Shown: positions 17,984 through 27,912, counted from the first letter of the stretch. The stretch is 64,000 nucleotides of DNA from Actinobacillus suis ATCC 33415 (GCF_000739435.1 NZ_CP009159.1:62001-126000), one strand, 5' to 3'. Program-made: numbers and translations. Notes: generated by a model not told the origin, from the letters alone.

Positions 17984-18065
17984 GTTAAATAACTTGCCGT
18001 AAACCTTGGTAGGTCTTGGCGGTATGAAGTGGATTTTGGCTGAGTATTGATAAAGGTTAAATAAC
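17984..18065. promoter_or_regulatory. Repeated GTTAAATAAC motif upstream of the AlpA genes
   Basis: The 10-mer GTTAAATAAC, with GTTA/TAAC half-sites, occurs at 17984-17993 and 18056-18065, in the region where the promoter of the leftward operon must be. Operator function is inferred. Confidence 0.45.
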
Positions 18066-18163
18066 GCTAACAGCTAACTAGATTCCTTTACTGTTAATTC
18101 ATTTCTTTAACTGTTAAGGAAACAAAAAAGCCGATCACTTTTCTGTAATCAACTTTTTAAATA

Positions 18164-18769
18164 TTATTTATTTTTGCGGTTTGGGTTATATGGAGCTATC
18201 CATTTTTTTATTTGAGCATGAGACTTATCAGAAATCTTTATTTGGCGGATATGTTCAGCTATTTCATCTAGGGATAGTTTTGGAGTACGTTTCCACATCG
18301 TTTTAGCTTCATCTATTGCTTTTTGTTTATTTGGATCTGTTCTATTCTGTTTTCTTCTGTTTTGTTTAGCTGTAATCATTTTAAGATTGTTAGCTATTGC
18401 CTCACTAGCCAAGAGCATAAAGCCAATATGGTTTAAAGCTTTTTGTAAATGCGCAACAGCTTCAAGAGTTTCATTATAATTTAAAAATACATAACCCTTT
18501 TCTTCAACAAGAGTCTTTATTGTATTTATATTCTGTTTATGTTCATTCTCTATTATTTCTAGGCTTTCATATAACTTGTTCCATTTATTTTCGCCTATTG
18601 AACTTAACCAACTAATAGTACTATCTAAATTAGCTTCTAATTGATTAGCAAACTCTTTTAATAATTCCGCCCTATTTTCTTCACTAAACATCTTATGCTG
18701 ATTGGAAATATATTTATTCTGCTTATGTATTTCCTCAAGACTTTCAAAATCATTTAATTTTACTTTCAT
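18164..18769 (-). CDS. Unknown helical protein, candidate cargo gene
   Basis: A 201-residue protein lying between the integrase and the AlpA operon, a place where satellites often carry extra genes. It is helical and rich in Lys, Glu and Asn, with a likely coiled coil at residues 25-90. A basic stretch (TAKQNRRKQNRTDPNKQ) precedes a C-terminal region, KAIDEAKTMWKRTPKLSLDE and KSHAQIKKWIAPYNP, that could be a helix-turn-helix. Base composition is more AT-rich than the rest of the element, suggesting separate origin. No family recognised. Defence or immunity against phages is possible but unproven. The upstream gap holds no clear promoter. Confidence 0.65.
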   Translation of the reverse strand: MKVKLNDFESLEEIHKQNKYISNQHKMFSEENRAELLKEFANQLEANLDSTISWLSSIGENKWNKLYESLEIIENEHKQNINTIKTLVEEKGYVFLNYNETLEAVAHLQKALNHIGFMLLASEAIANNLKMITAKQNRRKQNRTDPNKQKAIDEAKTMWKRTPKLSLDEIAEHIRQIKISDKSHAQIKKWIAPYNPNRKNK

Positions 18770-18901
18770 GTCTTAGCCTTTCAAACGGTTAATTTTCACC
18801 AAAGTTTAATAATTCATTTTATTTGGAATTCGTAAGTTAATGATGGATAAATTAAAAATACTCATTCATAAACGTCCCTACACGCTGCCCTATTAAGAGA
18901 G

Positions 18902-18970
18902 TGAGCAACAGGAAACTAATAGGGGTAGTTTCTTTTCGGCTCGGGTAATTAGTCCGTTCCTAGTTGCTCA
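18902..18970. ncRNA. Candidate structured RNA (C4-like architecture)
   Basis: TGAGCAAC (18902-18909) pairs with GTTGCTCA (18963-18970) and encloses two hairpins. The first is GAAACTA (18912-18918) with TAGTTTC (18926-18932) and loop ATAGGGG; the second has stem CGG/CCG (18937-18939, 18954-18956). The loop is complementary to CCCTAT at 18888-18893, just outside. An enclosed pair of hairpins with a loop complementary to nearby sequence recalls the C4 antisense RNA of P1/P4-type phages. Strand and identity are not established. Confidence 0.35.
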
Positions 18971-19520
18971 AATTGACTGCCGGTTAAATCGGCTTTGATT
19001 GGTCTGTATTGTATCAGATAGGTGGATAAAATAACAGATTATCCTGCTACTGTTTTTAACTTCCTTCGTTGGGGGGAAGTCTTGCCCTTTGTGCGAATAA
19101 TTAGGCGATAGCAGGATTCCGCTATCGGATAATTCAGCCGGTAAACGGTTTTAATTCCTGTTCGTTTGTTTCGTTATTAATGTTTAGCTGTTTTAGTGTG
19201 CGGCGTGGGGATTTCCCCCATGCTGCCCTAATTTATGAGGCTTGTACCTAATTCGACATCAATCGTCATCTTTTAAGCCTTTGTGCTGAATGGAAGGTTT
19301 CTTATAAAATGAGGTAAAAGCCTTGTGCCGGCTTGTTCCTAGATCGTAGTAGCTTATTGATTCAATGAAAATATTTTTAAATGATGATGATGCCTAGAAA
19401 TCGTAAAATCTGCCGAAGACCGCGCGGCCCCAACCCCGTGGAAAGGGTATCCCCTCCGGAGTACCTTTTTATATTCAGGTTTTACGACATTAAGGCGGTA
19501 GTTCTCCTCAAATTTGAGGC

Positions 19521-19544
19521 AACCGGCTCAATATTGAGCCGGTT
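19521..19544. terminator. Perfect palindrome after the integrase gene
   Basis: AACCGGCTCAAT followed at once by its inverted copy, a 24-base perfect palindrome 17 bases beyond the integrase stop. It could fold as a terminator stem or be a protein site; there is no T-run. Confidence 0.45.
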
Positions 19545-19560
19545 AGTTATACCCCTACCA

Positions 19561-20781
19561 TTAAATAGTCGCCACCATTGAACAACGCTCTACATAATCC
19601 CCCCACATTTGCATCACGCCTATACGTTGTTCTAAGTAGGTGGATTTGTTATAGGCTTGGCTAACCACATTCCCCACACTATGCGCTAGGCAAGCTTCTG
19701 CCACTTCGTGCGTTACGTCATTATCAGCTAGATAGGTTCTGGCTAAAGACCGCATACCGTGAGCGGTCAAAACATCTTTATAGCCCATTCGCTTAAGTGC
19801 CACATTTGCCGTGCTGCTATTCATATGTTCCGCCGGTTTACTGTAATGCGGGAAAACGTGTTTTAAATGCCCTGTAATCGGTTTAAGTCGTTCAAGTACT
19901 CGGATTGCTTGCGTTGATAGTGGCACAATATGCTGTAAACGTCCTTTCCTCGTTCCTTTCATTTTTTCCGGTGGGATTGTCCACAATCTTTTTTCTAAAT
20001 CAATCTCTGCCCATTCAACACTAACCGCTTCACGGGGGCGAACCATCGTTAGTAGTTGCCATTGAATCAAGTAACGGGTTTGCGGTTCAATATGAGCATT
20101 TGCAATCTTTGCCATTAGTTCGGGCAATTTATCAGGCGGAATAGTAGGGTTGTTTTCCTTTTGCTTCTTCGCAAACATTTCTCCAATCGTCGAACAAGGA
20201 TTGTATTTTACGAGTCCGCCATTTACCGCAAAATTCATGATTTCGTTGATCATACGAATTAAGCGATGCAAGGTATCATTCAGATTCTTTTTATAAAGTG
20301 GTTGTAATGCAGTAACCACAACAGGGGCGGAAATCTCATTAAGTGATAGGTGTCCTAAGTAAGGCAAGGCATAAAGCTCTAATCGACGATACTCTTTATT
20401 AATCGTACTTTCCTGTACCTCATCGCGCTTCTTTTCTCGCCATTTTTCAGAAAGGTTTTTAAAGGTGTTGGATTTCTCAAAGTTTTTTTGTTCTTCGAGT
20501 TGTTGGCGGTAGATTTTAGGATCAATACCTTTGGCTAATAGCTGATTGTATTCATTGCGGATTTCTCGAGCTTGCTTCAAGGAAATTTCCGGATACACGC
20601 CTAAACCTAAATTAGACCGATTTTTAGCATTAGGCTTAAAGTAGTTAAAAATCCAATTTTTCGCCCCGTTTGGTTTAATTCGTAAATATAATCCGTTGCC
20701 GTCAGATAGGTTGTACTCTTTATCTTGCGGTTTAGCTTTATCTACTTCGGTATTAGTAAGGGGCTTTGTAGTTCTTGCCAT
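19561..20781 (-). CDS. int: Site-specific tyrosine integrase, P4 type
   Basis: A 406-residue tyrosine recombinase. The N-terminal arm-binding DUF4102 domain is seen in LSDGNGLYLRIKPNGAKNWI, and the catalytic domain has the Arg in MVRPREAVSVEW, HGMRSLART (H-x-x-R), the second His in CLAHSVGN and the Tyr near QAYNKSTYLE. P4-type integrases recombine into tRNA 3' ends, in line with tRNA-Ala 180 bases away. A GTG at 20790 would add 3 residues; I prefer ATG 20781 (MARTTKPLTNTE). Its promoter region contains candidate arm sites, so it may repress itself. Confidence 0.95.
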   Translation of the reverse strand: MARTTKPLTNTEVDKAKPQDKEYNLSDGNGLYLRIKPNGAKNWIFNYFKPNAKNRSNLGLGVYPEISLKQAREIRNEYNQLLAKGIDPKIYRQQLEEQKNFEKSNTFKNLSEKWREKKRDEVQESTINKEYRRLELYALPYLGHLSLNEISAPVVVTALQPLYKKNLNDTLHRLIRMINEIMNFAVNGGLVKYNPCSTIGEMFAKKQKENNPTIPPDKLPELMAKIANAHIEPQTRYLIQWQLLTMVRPREAVSVEWAEIDLEKRLWTIPPEKMKGTRKGRLQHIVPLSTQAIRVLERLKPITGHLKHVFPHYSKPAEHMNSSTANVALKRMGYKDVLTAHGMRSLARTYLADNDVTHEVAEACLAHSVGNVVSQAYNKSTYLEQRIGVMQMWGDYVERCSMVATI

Positions 20782-20793
20782 ATGTAACACTCA

Positions 20794-20806
20794 TTTTAGT
20801 AACACT
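20794..20806 (-). repeat. Inverted copy of the integrase arm motif
   Basis: TTTTAGTAACACT, the reverse complement of AGTGTTACTAAAA found at 11152-11164 and 20838-20850, lies 13 bases before the integrase start codon. Confidence 0.6.
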
Positions 20807-20826
20807 AATTTTTGCTATTTGTGCCG

Positions 20827-20850
20827 ATGTTACTTACAGTGTTACTAAAA
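20827..20850 (+). repeat. Putative integrase arm site, right
   Basis: Exact 24-base copy of the sequence at 11141-11164, in the same orientation, 117 bases from the right att core. On excision the two copies would flank the core in attP. Confidence 0.65.
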
Positions 20851-20960
20851 ATCAATGATTTCAGAAGACGTGAATTGACAATAAAAGACAATAAAAAAGC
20901 CTTAAAGCGTTGTGCTATAAGGCTTGCGTAGGCGTTTATTTACATCAGTTTATTTTGAAT

Positions 20961-21069
<109 letters not shown>

Positions 21070-21085
21070 AGCTGTCAATAGGAAA

Positions 21086-22525
21086 TTATGCTTGTACTTG
21101 AATAAACTTAATTGCTTTTTGGATACGAGCTAAGGTACGATCACGACCGACTAATTTTGCGGTAATATCCATTGACGGTGATTGGCCTGAGCCGGTTACC
21201 GCTAAACGGAACGGCATCCCCACTTTACCCATACCGATTTCTAAATCAGCCGCAGTTGCGTTCATCGCATCGTGAATCGCTTCTACACTCCAATCAGTTA
21301 AAGCGGTTAATTTTTCCAATAATTTTGCAAGTGGTGCAACTGCTTCCGCTTTGAAGTTTTTCGCCGCAGCTTTTTCATCATAACCGTCAAATTCTTGATA
21401 GAAATAACGGCTTGCAGTCGCTAATTCTTTTAATGTTTTCGCACGTTCGCTTAATACCGGAATAATTTCTTCTAACGCCGGGCCGTTTGAAGTATCGATT
21501 GCTTGATCATTCATATGCCACGCTAAATATTTCGCCACGTGTTCAGCCGGTAAGCTACGCATATAGTGTTGGTTTAACCATTGTAATTTATCGGTATTGA
21601 ACGCACTTGCCGATTTACTTACTGAGTGAATGTCGAATAATTCGATCATTTCTTCACGGCTGAAAATTTCTTGGTCACCGTGACCCCAGCCTAAACGTAC
21701 TAAATAGTTTACTAAAGCTTCAGGTAAATAACCGTCGTCACGATATTGCATTACGCTTACAGCACCGTGGCGTTTTGATAATTTCTGGCCGTCATCACCG
21801 TTAATCATTGAAACGTGAGCATAGGTCGGAATCGGTGCGCCTAATGCTTTTAAAATATTAATTTGGCGAGGTGTGTTGTTGATATGGTCTTCGCCACGTA
21901 CAACATGCGTAATACCCATATCCCAGTCATCTACCACCACGCAGAAGTTATAAGTCGGCGAACCGTCTGTACGGCGAATAATTAAGTCATCTAATTCACT
22001 GTTGCTGATTTCGATACGACCACGTACCGCATCGTCAAACACTACCGAACCTTCTTGCGGGTTTTTAAAGCGCACAACGTGCGGTTCATCTGCCGAATGT
22101 TCGTGATTACCTAAGCAATGGCGATCGTAACGAGGTTTTTCTTTATTTGCTTCTTGTTCGTTACGTAAGTTTTCTAAACGTTCTTTTGAACAGTAGCAAC
22201 GGTACGCTAAACCTTGCTCGATCATTTGATCGATAACTTGGTTGTAACGGTCAAAACGTTTGGTTTGATAATATGGACCGTGTTCCCAAGCGAGATTTAA
22301 CCATTCCATACCTTCAAGAATTGCTGCGGTTGCTTCCGGTGTTGAACGTTCCAGGTCGGTATCTTCGATACGTAATACAAATTCACCGTTGAAGTGTTTT
22401 GCATATAACCAAGAATATAAAGCGGTACGTGCGCCGCCAACGTGTAAATAGCCGGTTGGGCTAGGCGCAAAACGGGTGCGCACTTTTACATTCGGATCTA
22501 AAGGGAAAAGAGTTTCGATATTCAT
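21086..22525 (-). CDS. gltX: Glutamate-tRNA ligase GltX
   Basis: Class I aminoacyl-tRNA synthetase that charges tRNA-Glu. 479 residues. The HIGH-like motif is in [17 protein letters not shown] and the KMSKS loop in [15 protein letters not shown] zinc-like region, [14 protein letters not shown], with CLGNHEH, is present. The frame is open 48 bases further up (22573), but the ATG at 22525 gives the usual N-terminus ([20 protein letters not shown]) and so is chosen. It reads toward tRNA-Ala, and a hairpin separates them. Confidence 0.96.
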   Translation of the reverse strand: MNIETLFPLDPNVKVRTRFAPSPTGYLHVGGARTALYSWLYAKHFNGEFVLRIEDTDLERSTPEATAAILEGMEWLNLAWEHGPYYQTKRFDRYNQVIDQMIEQGLAYRCYCSKERLENLRNEQEANKEKPRYDRHCLGNHEHSADEPHVVRFKNPQEGSVVFDDAVRGRIEISNSELDDLIIRRTDGSPTYNFCVVVDDWDMGITHVVRGEDHINNTPRQINILKALGAPIPTYAHVSMINGDDGQKLSKRHGAVSVMQYRDDGYLPEALVNYLVRLGWGHGDQEIFSREEMIELFDIHSVSKSASAFNTDKLQWLNQHYMRSLPAEHVAKYLAWHMNDQAIDTSNGPALEEIIPVLSERAKTLKELATASRYFYQEFDGYDEKAAAKNFKAEAVAPLAKLLEKLTALTDWSVEAIHDAMNATAADLEIGMGKVGMPFRLAVTGSGQSPSMDITAKLVGRDRTLARIQKAIKFIQVQA

Positions 22526-22686
22526 TATTGTCAGCCTATTAAGTAATTTGCCGAGAACGGCTTTTTTAAACAAAAGATTTATCTATTCTACTACGGTTAA
22601 CCTAGCGGTTGAAGGTTAAAAAACGTAAAAAATGAAGGTTTTGGACGAAAAATTCAACAAACAAGCCGAAATGTTAAAAAAAGGGT

Positions 22687-22714
22687 TTGACGATAGGTGA
22701 AAAATCTCTATAAT
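22687..22714 (+). promoter_or_regulatory. Sigma-70 promoter of the tRNA-Val cluster
   Basis: TTGACG (22687-22692), a 16-base spacer, and the perfect -10 box TATAAT (22709-22714), 15 bases before the first tRNA. Confidence 0.85.
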
Positions 22715-22729
22715 GCCACTCCACAACAC

Positions 22730-22805
22730 GGGCGATTAGCTCAGTTGGGAGAGCACCTCCCTTACAAGGAGGGGGTCACTGGTTCGAGACCGGTATCGCC
22801 CACCA
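22730..22805 (+). tRNA. tRNA-Val (anticodon TAC), copy 1
   Basis: 76 bases, acceptor GGGCGAT / ATCGCCC, anticodon loop CTTACAA with TAC, TpsiC GGTTCGAGACC, encoded CCA. Confidence 0.98.
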
Positions 22806-22852
22806 CTTTCCAATAAGTGTTTCGTGTTGATTACAATCTAATAATTGAAAAC

Positions 22853-22928
22853 GGGCGATTAGCTCAGTTGGGAGAGCACCTCCCTTACAAGGAGGGGGTC
22901 ACTGGTTCGAGACCGGTATCGCCCACCA
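22853..22928 (+). tRNA. tRNA-Val (anticodon TAC), copy 2
   Basis: Identical to copy 1. The following spacer shares the motif CCACTTT.CAA.AAGTGTT with the spacer after copy 1, showing a tandem duplication. Confidence 0.98.
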
Positions 22929-22978
22929 CTTTTCAACAAGTGTTCCGTTTTTCAATTCCCTTTGATGAAATCTCAAGT

Positions 22979-23054
22979 GGGCGATTAGCTCAGTTGGGAG
23001 AGCACCTCCCTTACAAGGAGGGGGTCACTGGTTCGAGACCGGTATCGCCCACCA
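22979..23054 (+). tRNA. tRNA-Val (anticodon TAC), copy 3
   Basis: Identical to the other copies; 50 bases after copy 2. Confidence 0.98.
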
Positions 23055-23104
23055 CTTTAGATTTTCATCATAAACTTCAAGCTATAGCAAATGCTATATC
23101 ATGA

Positions 23105-23180
23105 GGGCGATTAGCTCAGTTGGGAGAGCACCTCCCTTACAAGGAGGGGGTCACTGGTTCGAGACCGGTATCGCCCACCA
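23105..23180 (+). tRNA. tRNA-Val (anticodon TAC), copy 4
   Basis: Identical to the other copies; 50 bases after copy 3. No strong terminator hairpin is visible in the following 250 bases before rlmN. Confidence 0.98.
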
Positions 23181-23431
23181 CTACTTCTTATCCTATTCTT
23201 TAATTCATCATCAAATAACATTTAAAATTTGCTATTTTACCCTCTATCTTTGCATTTCATCACTTTTTTGCGATCTTGATCGAAAATTTCAGATTAAAAA
23301 CTTCCCATTTCGTTTAAAAATCACTAGCCTTAAACCTTATAGACGAGTAAAATTTGCGGTCTTTTTATTTTATCAACCTGCAAAACTAATCCTTTTGCCG
23401 TAAACCGTGTAACAACGAGGCTTTTACTCTC

Positions 23432-24613
23432 ATGTCAGAACAAACCCAAACTTGTGCGAGCGAAATTCAAGCAATGAATGCCGCAGTACAACACCCTAAA
23501 TCAGAAAAAATTAACCTCATGAACTTAACTCGCCAAGAGATGCGTGAGTTATTTGCCGAAATGGGCGAAAAACCGTTTCGTGCCGACCAATTAATGAAAT
23601 GGATTTACCATTTTGGTGAAGATAATTTCGATAATATGAGCAATATCAATAAAGTATTGCGTGAAAAATTAAAACAAATTGCAGAAATCAAAGCACCGGA
23701 AGTATCTGTCGAGCAGCGTTCAAGTGACGGCACAATCAAATGGGCGATGCAAGTAGGCGATCAGCAAATTGAAACCGTGTATATTCCGGAAGCGGATCGT
23801 GCGACTTTATGTGTTTCTTCACAAGTAGGCTGTGCGTTAGCCTGTAAATTCTGTTCAACCGCTCAGCAAGGTTTTAACCGTAACTTAACCGTTTCTGAAA
23901 TTATCGGTCAGGTATGGCGAGCTTCGAAAATCATTGGTAACTTCGGTGTAACCGGTGTACGTCCGATTACCAACGTGGTAATGATGGGGATGGGGGAACC
24001 GTTACTTAATTTAAATAACGTGATTCCGGCAATGGAAATTATGTTAGATGACTTTGCATACGGTTTATCAAAACGCCGTGTAACACTTTCAACGGCAGGT
24101 GTTGTGCCGGCGCTTGATATTATGCGTGAAAAAATTGACGTAGCATTAGCGATTTCATTGCATGCACCAAATGATGAATTGCGTGATGAAATTATGCCGA
24201 TTAACAAAAAGTATAATATCAAAATGTTGATGGATTCTGTGCATAAATACCTTGAAGTATCGAATGCGAACCACGGTAAAGTGACGATTGAATACGTGTT
24301 ATTAGATCACGTTAATGACGGCACGGAACACGCACATCAGTTAGCCGAAGTCTTAAAAAATACGCCGTGTAAGATCAATCTAATTCCATGGAACCCGTTC
24401 CCAGAAGCTCCTTACGGTAAGAGTTCAAATAGCCGTGTGGATCGTTTCCAAAAAACCTTAATGGAATACGGTTTTACGGTTATTGTACGTAAAACTCGTG
24501 GTGACGATATTGATGCCGCTTGCGGTCAGCTTGCCGGTGATGTCATCGACCGAACCAAACGTACCATGGAAAAACGTAAGTTTGGCAAAGGTATTGCGGT
24601 GCAAAACCATTAA
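23432..24613 (+). CDS. rlmN: Dual-specificity RNA methyltransferase RlmN
   Basis: Radical-SAM enzyme that makes 2-methyladenosine at A2503 of 23S rRNA and A37 of some tRNAs. 393 residues. The iron-sulfur cluster motif CxxxCxxC is in [20 protein letters not shown], and the conserved MGMGEPLLN and C-terminal cysteine region [13 protein letters not shown] are visible. The first 28 residues ([20 protein letters not shown]...) extend beyond the usual start, but no better internal start with a ribosome site is seen. pilW follows after 54 bases, as in other Pasteurellaceae. Confidence 0.96.
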   Translation: MSEQTQTCASEIQAMNAAVQHPKSEKINLMNLTRQEMRELFAEMGEKPFRADQLMKWIYHFGEDNFDNMSNINKVLREKLKQIAEIKAPEVSVEQRSSDGTIKWAMQVGDQQIETVYIPEADRATLCVSSQVGCALACKFCSTAQQGFNRNLTVSEIIGQVWRASKIIGNFGVTGVRPITNVVMMGMGEPLLNLNNVIPAMEIMLDDFAYGLSKRRVTLSTAGVVPALDIMREKIDVALAISLHAPNDELRDEIMPINKKYNIKMLMDSVHKYLEVSNANHGKVTIEYVLLDHVNDGTEHAHQLAEVLKNTPCKINLIPWNPFPEAPYGKSSNSRVDRFQKTLMEYGFTVIVRKTRGDDIDAACGQLAGDVIDRTKRTMEKRKFGKGIAVQNH

Positions 24614-24667
24614 CCAATTTCTCCCTAAGCAACTCAAGCGAAGGGAGTATATCTTGAGGAGAACAAT

Positions 24668-25216
24668 ATGAACCTTGCAAAATTTTTGCGAAATTTGACC
24701 GCTTGTATGCTGTTACCTGTGTTGTTCGGTTGTTCTTCTCTGCTTCCTCCCCCCCAAACCACTTTTAATCGTTCAGAAGCAGTTAAAGCGCGTATCAATT
24801 TAGCCTTAGCGTATCTCGATCAACATGATTTACCCAAAGCGAAAGAGAATATTGATAAAGCGTTAAGCCACGATCAAAACGATTACCTACCTCACTCCGT
24901 TTTAGCTTATTATTATCAACAAATCGGTGATCAAGTTCACGCCGAGCAAGCTTATCAGCAAGCATTGAAGCTGAGTAATAACCGTCCGGATGTCTTAAAT
25001 AATTACGGTACTTTTCTGTGTAAACAAGCCAAATTTGATCAGGCATACCAACAATTTGAGCAAGCGGTGCAAAGCGAACAACCTTATTATCATCAAGCCG
25101 ATAGCCTAGAAAATATCGTGTTATGTGCCAAACAAGAGCCGAATTTAGCTAAAGTAAACGAAGCGTTAAGCCAATTAGAAAAGCTGGATAAAGCAAGAGC
25201 GGCGGCACTGCGTTAG
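24668..25216 (+). CDS. pilW: Type IV pilus biogenesis lipoprotein PilW (PilF), TPR protein
   Basis: A 182-residue lipoprotein: signal peptide with lipobox LPVLFGCSS (Cys about residue 22), then tetratricopeptide repeats (ALAYLDQHDLPKAKENIDKA; ALKLSNNRPDVLNNYGTFLC; FDQAYQQFEQAVQSEQPYY). In pilus systems PilF/PilW helps assembly of the outer-membrane secretin; here that would be the competence/pilus machinery. It is next to rlmN, its usual partner. GAGGAG lies before the ATG. The signal-peptide codons contain a USS core (TTTGACCGCTTGT, about 24695-24707). Confidence 0.85.
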   Translation: MNLAKFLRNLTACMLLPVLFGCSSLLPPPQTTFNRSEAVKARINLALAYLDQHDLPKAKENIDKALSHDQNDYLPHSVLAYYYQQIGDQVHAEQAYQQALKLSNNRPDVLNNYGTFLCKQAKFDQAYQQFEQAVQSEQPYYHQADSLENIVLCAKQEPNLAKVNEALSQLEKLDKARAAALR

Positions 25217-25291
25217 CTCGAACTTTTATTTTTGGGCATTGTCTTTTTTTACTGTTAAAATAAAGCGAATTTTATTTGTTAGGGAAACGCA

Positions 25292-27631
25292 ATGTCAGAG
25301 CTCAATACACAGATTAGCCAGATTATTGCCACAGAACTTTCTGTTGGCTCACATCAAATTCTCGCTGCAATCAAATTACTCGATGAGGGTAATACCATTC
25401 CATTTATCGCTCGTTATCGTAAAGAAGTCACCGGTGGCTTAGACGACACCCAATTACGTCATTTTGAAACACGTTTAATTTATTTGCGTGAGTTAGACGA
25501 TCGCCGTCAAACGATCCTTAAATCGATTGAAGATCAAGGTAAATTGACGGCTGAATTACGTACCAAAATTGAAACGACCGAAAGTAAAACCGAATTAGAA
25601 GATCTTTATCTGCCTTATAAACCGAAACGCCGTACTCGTGGGCAAATTGCGATTGAGGCAGGGCTTGAGCCGTTGGCAGATAGTTTATGGAATGATCCGA
25701 GCCAATCACCGGAAGTGTTAGCGGAATCTTTTATTGATGCGGAAAAAGGTGTTGCGGATGTTAAATCTGCGTTAGACGGCGCACGTTATATTCTAATGGA
25801 GCGTTTTTCAGAAGATGCCGAATTACTTGCAAAATTACGCCAATATTTGACCGCTTACGCAACGCTAGAATCAAGAGTGATTGAAGGTAGGGAAGAAGAA
25901 GGCGAGAAATTCCGAGATTATTTTGCCCATAGTGAGCCGTTTAAAACCGTACCTTCGCACCGTGCGTTAGCAATGTTCCGAGGCAGAAACGAAGGCGTAT
26001 TATCGCTTTCGTTAAATGCGGATCCTAAAGCGGAAGAAGGCGCTCGAACAAGTCATTGCGAAGAAATTATTCGCCAGCATTTAGGCGTGATATTCAATCA
26101 ACAACCGGCAGACAAATGGCGTGAACAAGTGATTGCTTGGACTTGGAAAATTAAAGCTGCACTTCATTTGGAAACCGAATTAATGGGCGCATTGCGCGAG
26201 AAAGCGGAAGAAGAAGCGATTGACGTATTTGCTCGCAATCTGTCTGCGTTATTAATGGCGGCACCGGCAGGCGCAAAAAATACCATGGGCTTAGACCCGG
26301 GCTTACGAACCGGTGTGAAAGTGGCTGTGGTGGATAATACCGGTAAATTATTGGCGACCGACACCATTTATCCGCACACAACAGGCAAAGCAGCGGCGGA
26401 AGTTTCGCTGTATAAATTAATTAAGCAGCATAATGTTGAGCTGATTGCGATCGGTAATGGTACGGCTTCTCGTGAAACGGAACGTTTTGCCAAGGATGTG
26501 TTAAAACAGATCAAAGAAAGCAAACCGGATATGTTGATTCCACAAACCGTGGTGGTTAGTGAGGCGGGGGCTTCGGTTTATTCTGCTTCCGAATTAGCGG
26601 CAAATGAATTCCCTGAGTTAGATGTTTCATTACGTGGTGCGGTATCGATTGCTCGCCGTTTACAAGATCCTCTAGCGGAATTGGTAAAAATTGAGCCGAA
26701 AGCGATTGGCGTGGGGCAGTATCAGCACGATGTTAACCAGTCACAACTGGCTCGCAAACTGGATGCGGTGGTTGAAGACTGTGTAAATGCGGTTGGGGTG
26801 GATCTGAATACCGCTTCCGCACCGTTATTGGCTCGTGTTGCCGGTATGAGCAAAACACTAGCGCAAAATATCGTAGCGTTTCGTGATGAAAACGGACGTT
26901 TTAATGCACGTTCCGACCTGAAAAAAGTACCTCGTTTAGGGCCGAAAGCCTTTGAACAGTGTGCCGGTTTTATGCGAATTGTCGGCGGTAAAAATGCGTT
27001 AGATGCTTCGAGTGTGCATCCGGAGGCTTATCCGGTGGTGGAAAAAATTCTCCAAGCAACCGATTCGACTCTTGCTGAATTAATGGGCAATGCAACTCGT
27101 ATTCACCAACTGAATGCAAAAGATTTTGTGGACGAACAATTCGGTTTACCGACTGTAAACGATATTTTCAAAGAGTTGGAAAAACCGGGGCGCGATCCTC
27201 GTGGTGAATTTAAAACGGCAACCTTTATGGACGGCGTAGAAGATATTAAGGATCTGAAAGTCGGTATGATCTTAGAGGGGACGGTAACCAATGTAGCGAA
27301 TTTCGGTGCTTTTGTGGATATCGGTGTACATCAAGACGGTTTGGTACATATTTCAATGTTATCGAACAGCTTCGTGGAAGATCCGCATAAAGTAGTGAAA
27401 GTTGGCAATTTAGTGAAAGTGAAAGTGTTAGAAGTGGATGTACAGCGTAAACGTATTGCGTTAACTATGCGTTTAGAAGACAAGCCGACCGACAAACCGG
27501 CAAGCGGTCGAAATCCGCAAGAAAATCGCAAAAATACTGAAAAATCCGACCGCTTCTCTGGCAATAAACCGCAACGTAATCAGTTCGCCAACAATGCGTT
27601 TGCCGATGCGTTAAAAGGTTGGAAGAAGTAA
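25292..27631 (+). CDS. tex: RNA-binding transcription accessory protein Tex
   Basis: A 779-residue member of the Tex/YhgF family. N-terminal helix-turn-helix-like region, then a YqgF/RuvC-like domain ([20 protein letters not shown], residues 330-349), helix-hairpin-helix repeats ([20 protein letters not shown]), and a C-terminal S1 RNA-binding domain ([20 protein letters not shown]). Tex acts on transcription or nucleic acid metabolism and is needed for toxin expression in Bordetella. The last 60 residues are a disordered Lys/Asn/Pro-rich tail whose codons hold an inverted USS pair (27502-27555). Confidence 0.95.
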   Translation: MSELNTQISQIIATELSVGSHQILAAIKLLDEGNTIPFIARYRKEVTGGLDDTQLRHFETRLIYLRELDDRRQTILKSIEDQGKLTAELRTKIETTESKTELEDLYLPYKPKRRTRGQIAIEAGLEPLADSLWNDPSQSPEVLAESFIDAEKGVADVKSALDGARYILMERFSEDAELLAKLRQYLTAYATLESRVIEGREEEGEKFRDYFAHSEPFKTVPSHRALAMFRGRNEGVLSLSLNADPKAEEGARTSHCEEIIRQHLGVIFNQQPADKWREQVIAWTWKIKAALHLETELMGALREKAEEEAIDVFARNLSALLMAAPAGAKNTMGLDPGLRTGVKVAVVDNTGKLLATDTIYPHTTGKAAAEVSLYKLIKQHNVELIAIGNGTASRETERFAKDVLKQIKESKPDMLIPQTVVVSEAGASVYSASELAANEFPELDVSLRGAVSIARRLQDPLAELVKIEPKAIGVGQYQHDVNQSQLARKLDAVVEDCVNAVGVDLNTASAPLLARVAGMSKTLAQNIVAFRDENGRFNARSDLKKVPRLGPKAFEQCAGFMRIVGGKNALDASSVHPEAYPVVEKILQATDSTLAELMGNATRIHQLNAKDFVDEQFGLPTVNDIFKELEKPGRDPRGEFKTATFMDGVEDIKDLKVGMILEGTVTNVANFGAFVDIGVHQDGLVHISMLSNSFVEDPHKVVKVGNLVKVKVLEVDVQRKRIALTMRLEDKPTDKPASGRNPQENRKNTEKSDRFSGNKPQRNQFANNAFADALKGWKK

Positions 27632-27721
27632 TTCTCCCCCTCTCTCTGCTTGTTTTCGCTAAACGCTTCAACAAGCTGTCTCTCTCCCACAAGGGGAGAG
27701 AGTAAAATATAGCTTAAATAA

Positions 27722-27782
27722 AACCACGGAACACACCGATTACACTGAATAAATTTCCGAGTGGTCTGTGTGTTCCGTGGTT
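27722..27782. repeat. 60-bp inverted repeat element, copy 1
   Basis: AACCACGGAACACACCGATT at the left mirrors CTGTGTGTTCCGTGGTT at the right around an A/T-rich centre. Between tex and this repeat is a short C/T-rich stretch. The region 27632-28032 has no gene, only this repeat, the next copy, and USS fragments. Confidence 0.8.
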
Positions 27783-27850
27783 AGTTTTTGCAAAATTTTG
27801 CGGAAATATAACCGCTTGTAAGAGGCGAAAGTAAGATATTGCTCAAATAA

Positions 27851-27912
27851 AACCACGGAATACACCGATTACACCGGATAAAATTTTCGAGTAATCTGTG
27901 TATTCTGTGGTT
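27851..27912. repeat. 60-bp inverted repeat element, copy 2
   Basis: Same family: AACCACGGAATACACCGATT at the left and TCTGTGTATTCTGTGGTT at the right. 68 bases after copy 1. Confidence 0.8.

Larger units (their letters stand above)
18770..19560. other. Non-coding 790 bases between cargo gene and integrase
   Basis: No credible gene. It holds a structured segment at 18902-18970, hairpins such as GATAGC/GCTATC near 19105-19125, a GGGG-ATTT-CCCC hairpin near 19206, a G/C-rich stretch near 19420-19465 followed by TTTTT, the palindrome CTCAAATTTGAG (19507-19518) and a perfect palindrome at 19521-19544. The density of hairpins suggests one or more regulatory RNAs. Confidence 0.5.

Noticed and set aside
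19381..19581. 66-residue rightward frame in the satellite
   Set aside because: Poor codon pattern, no ribosome site, and it runs over palindromes and into the integrase gene in the opposite direction.
22817..23403. Open frames across the tRNA-Val cluster
   Set aside because: They read through the tRNA genes and repeat the same residues for each tRNA; not proteins.
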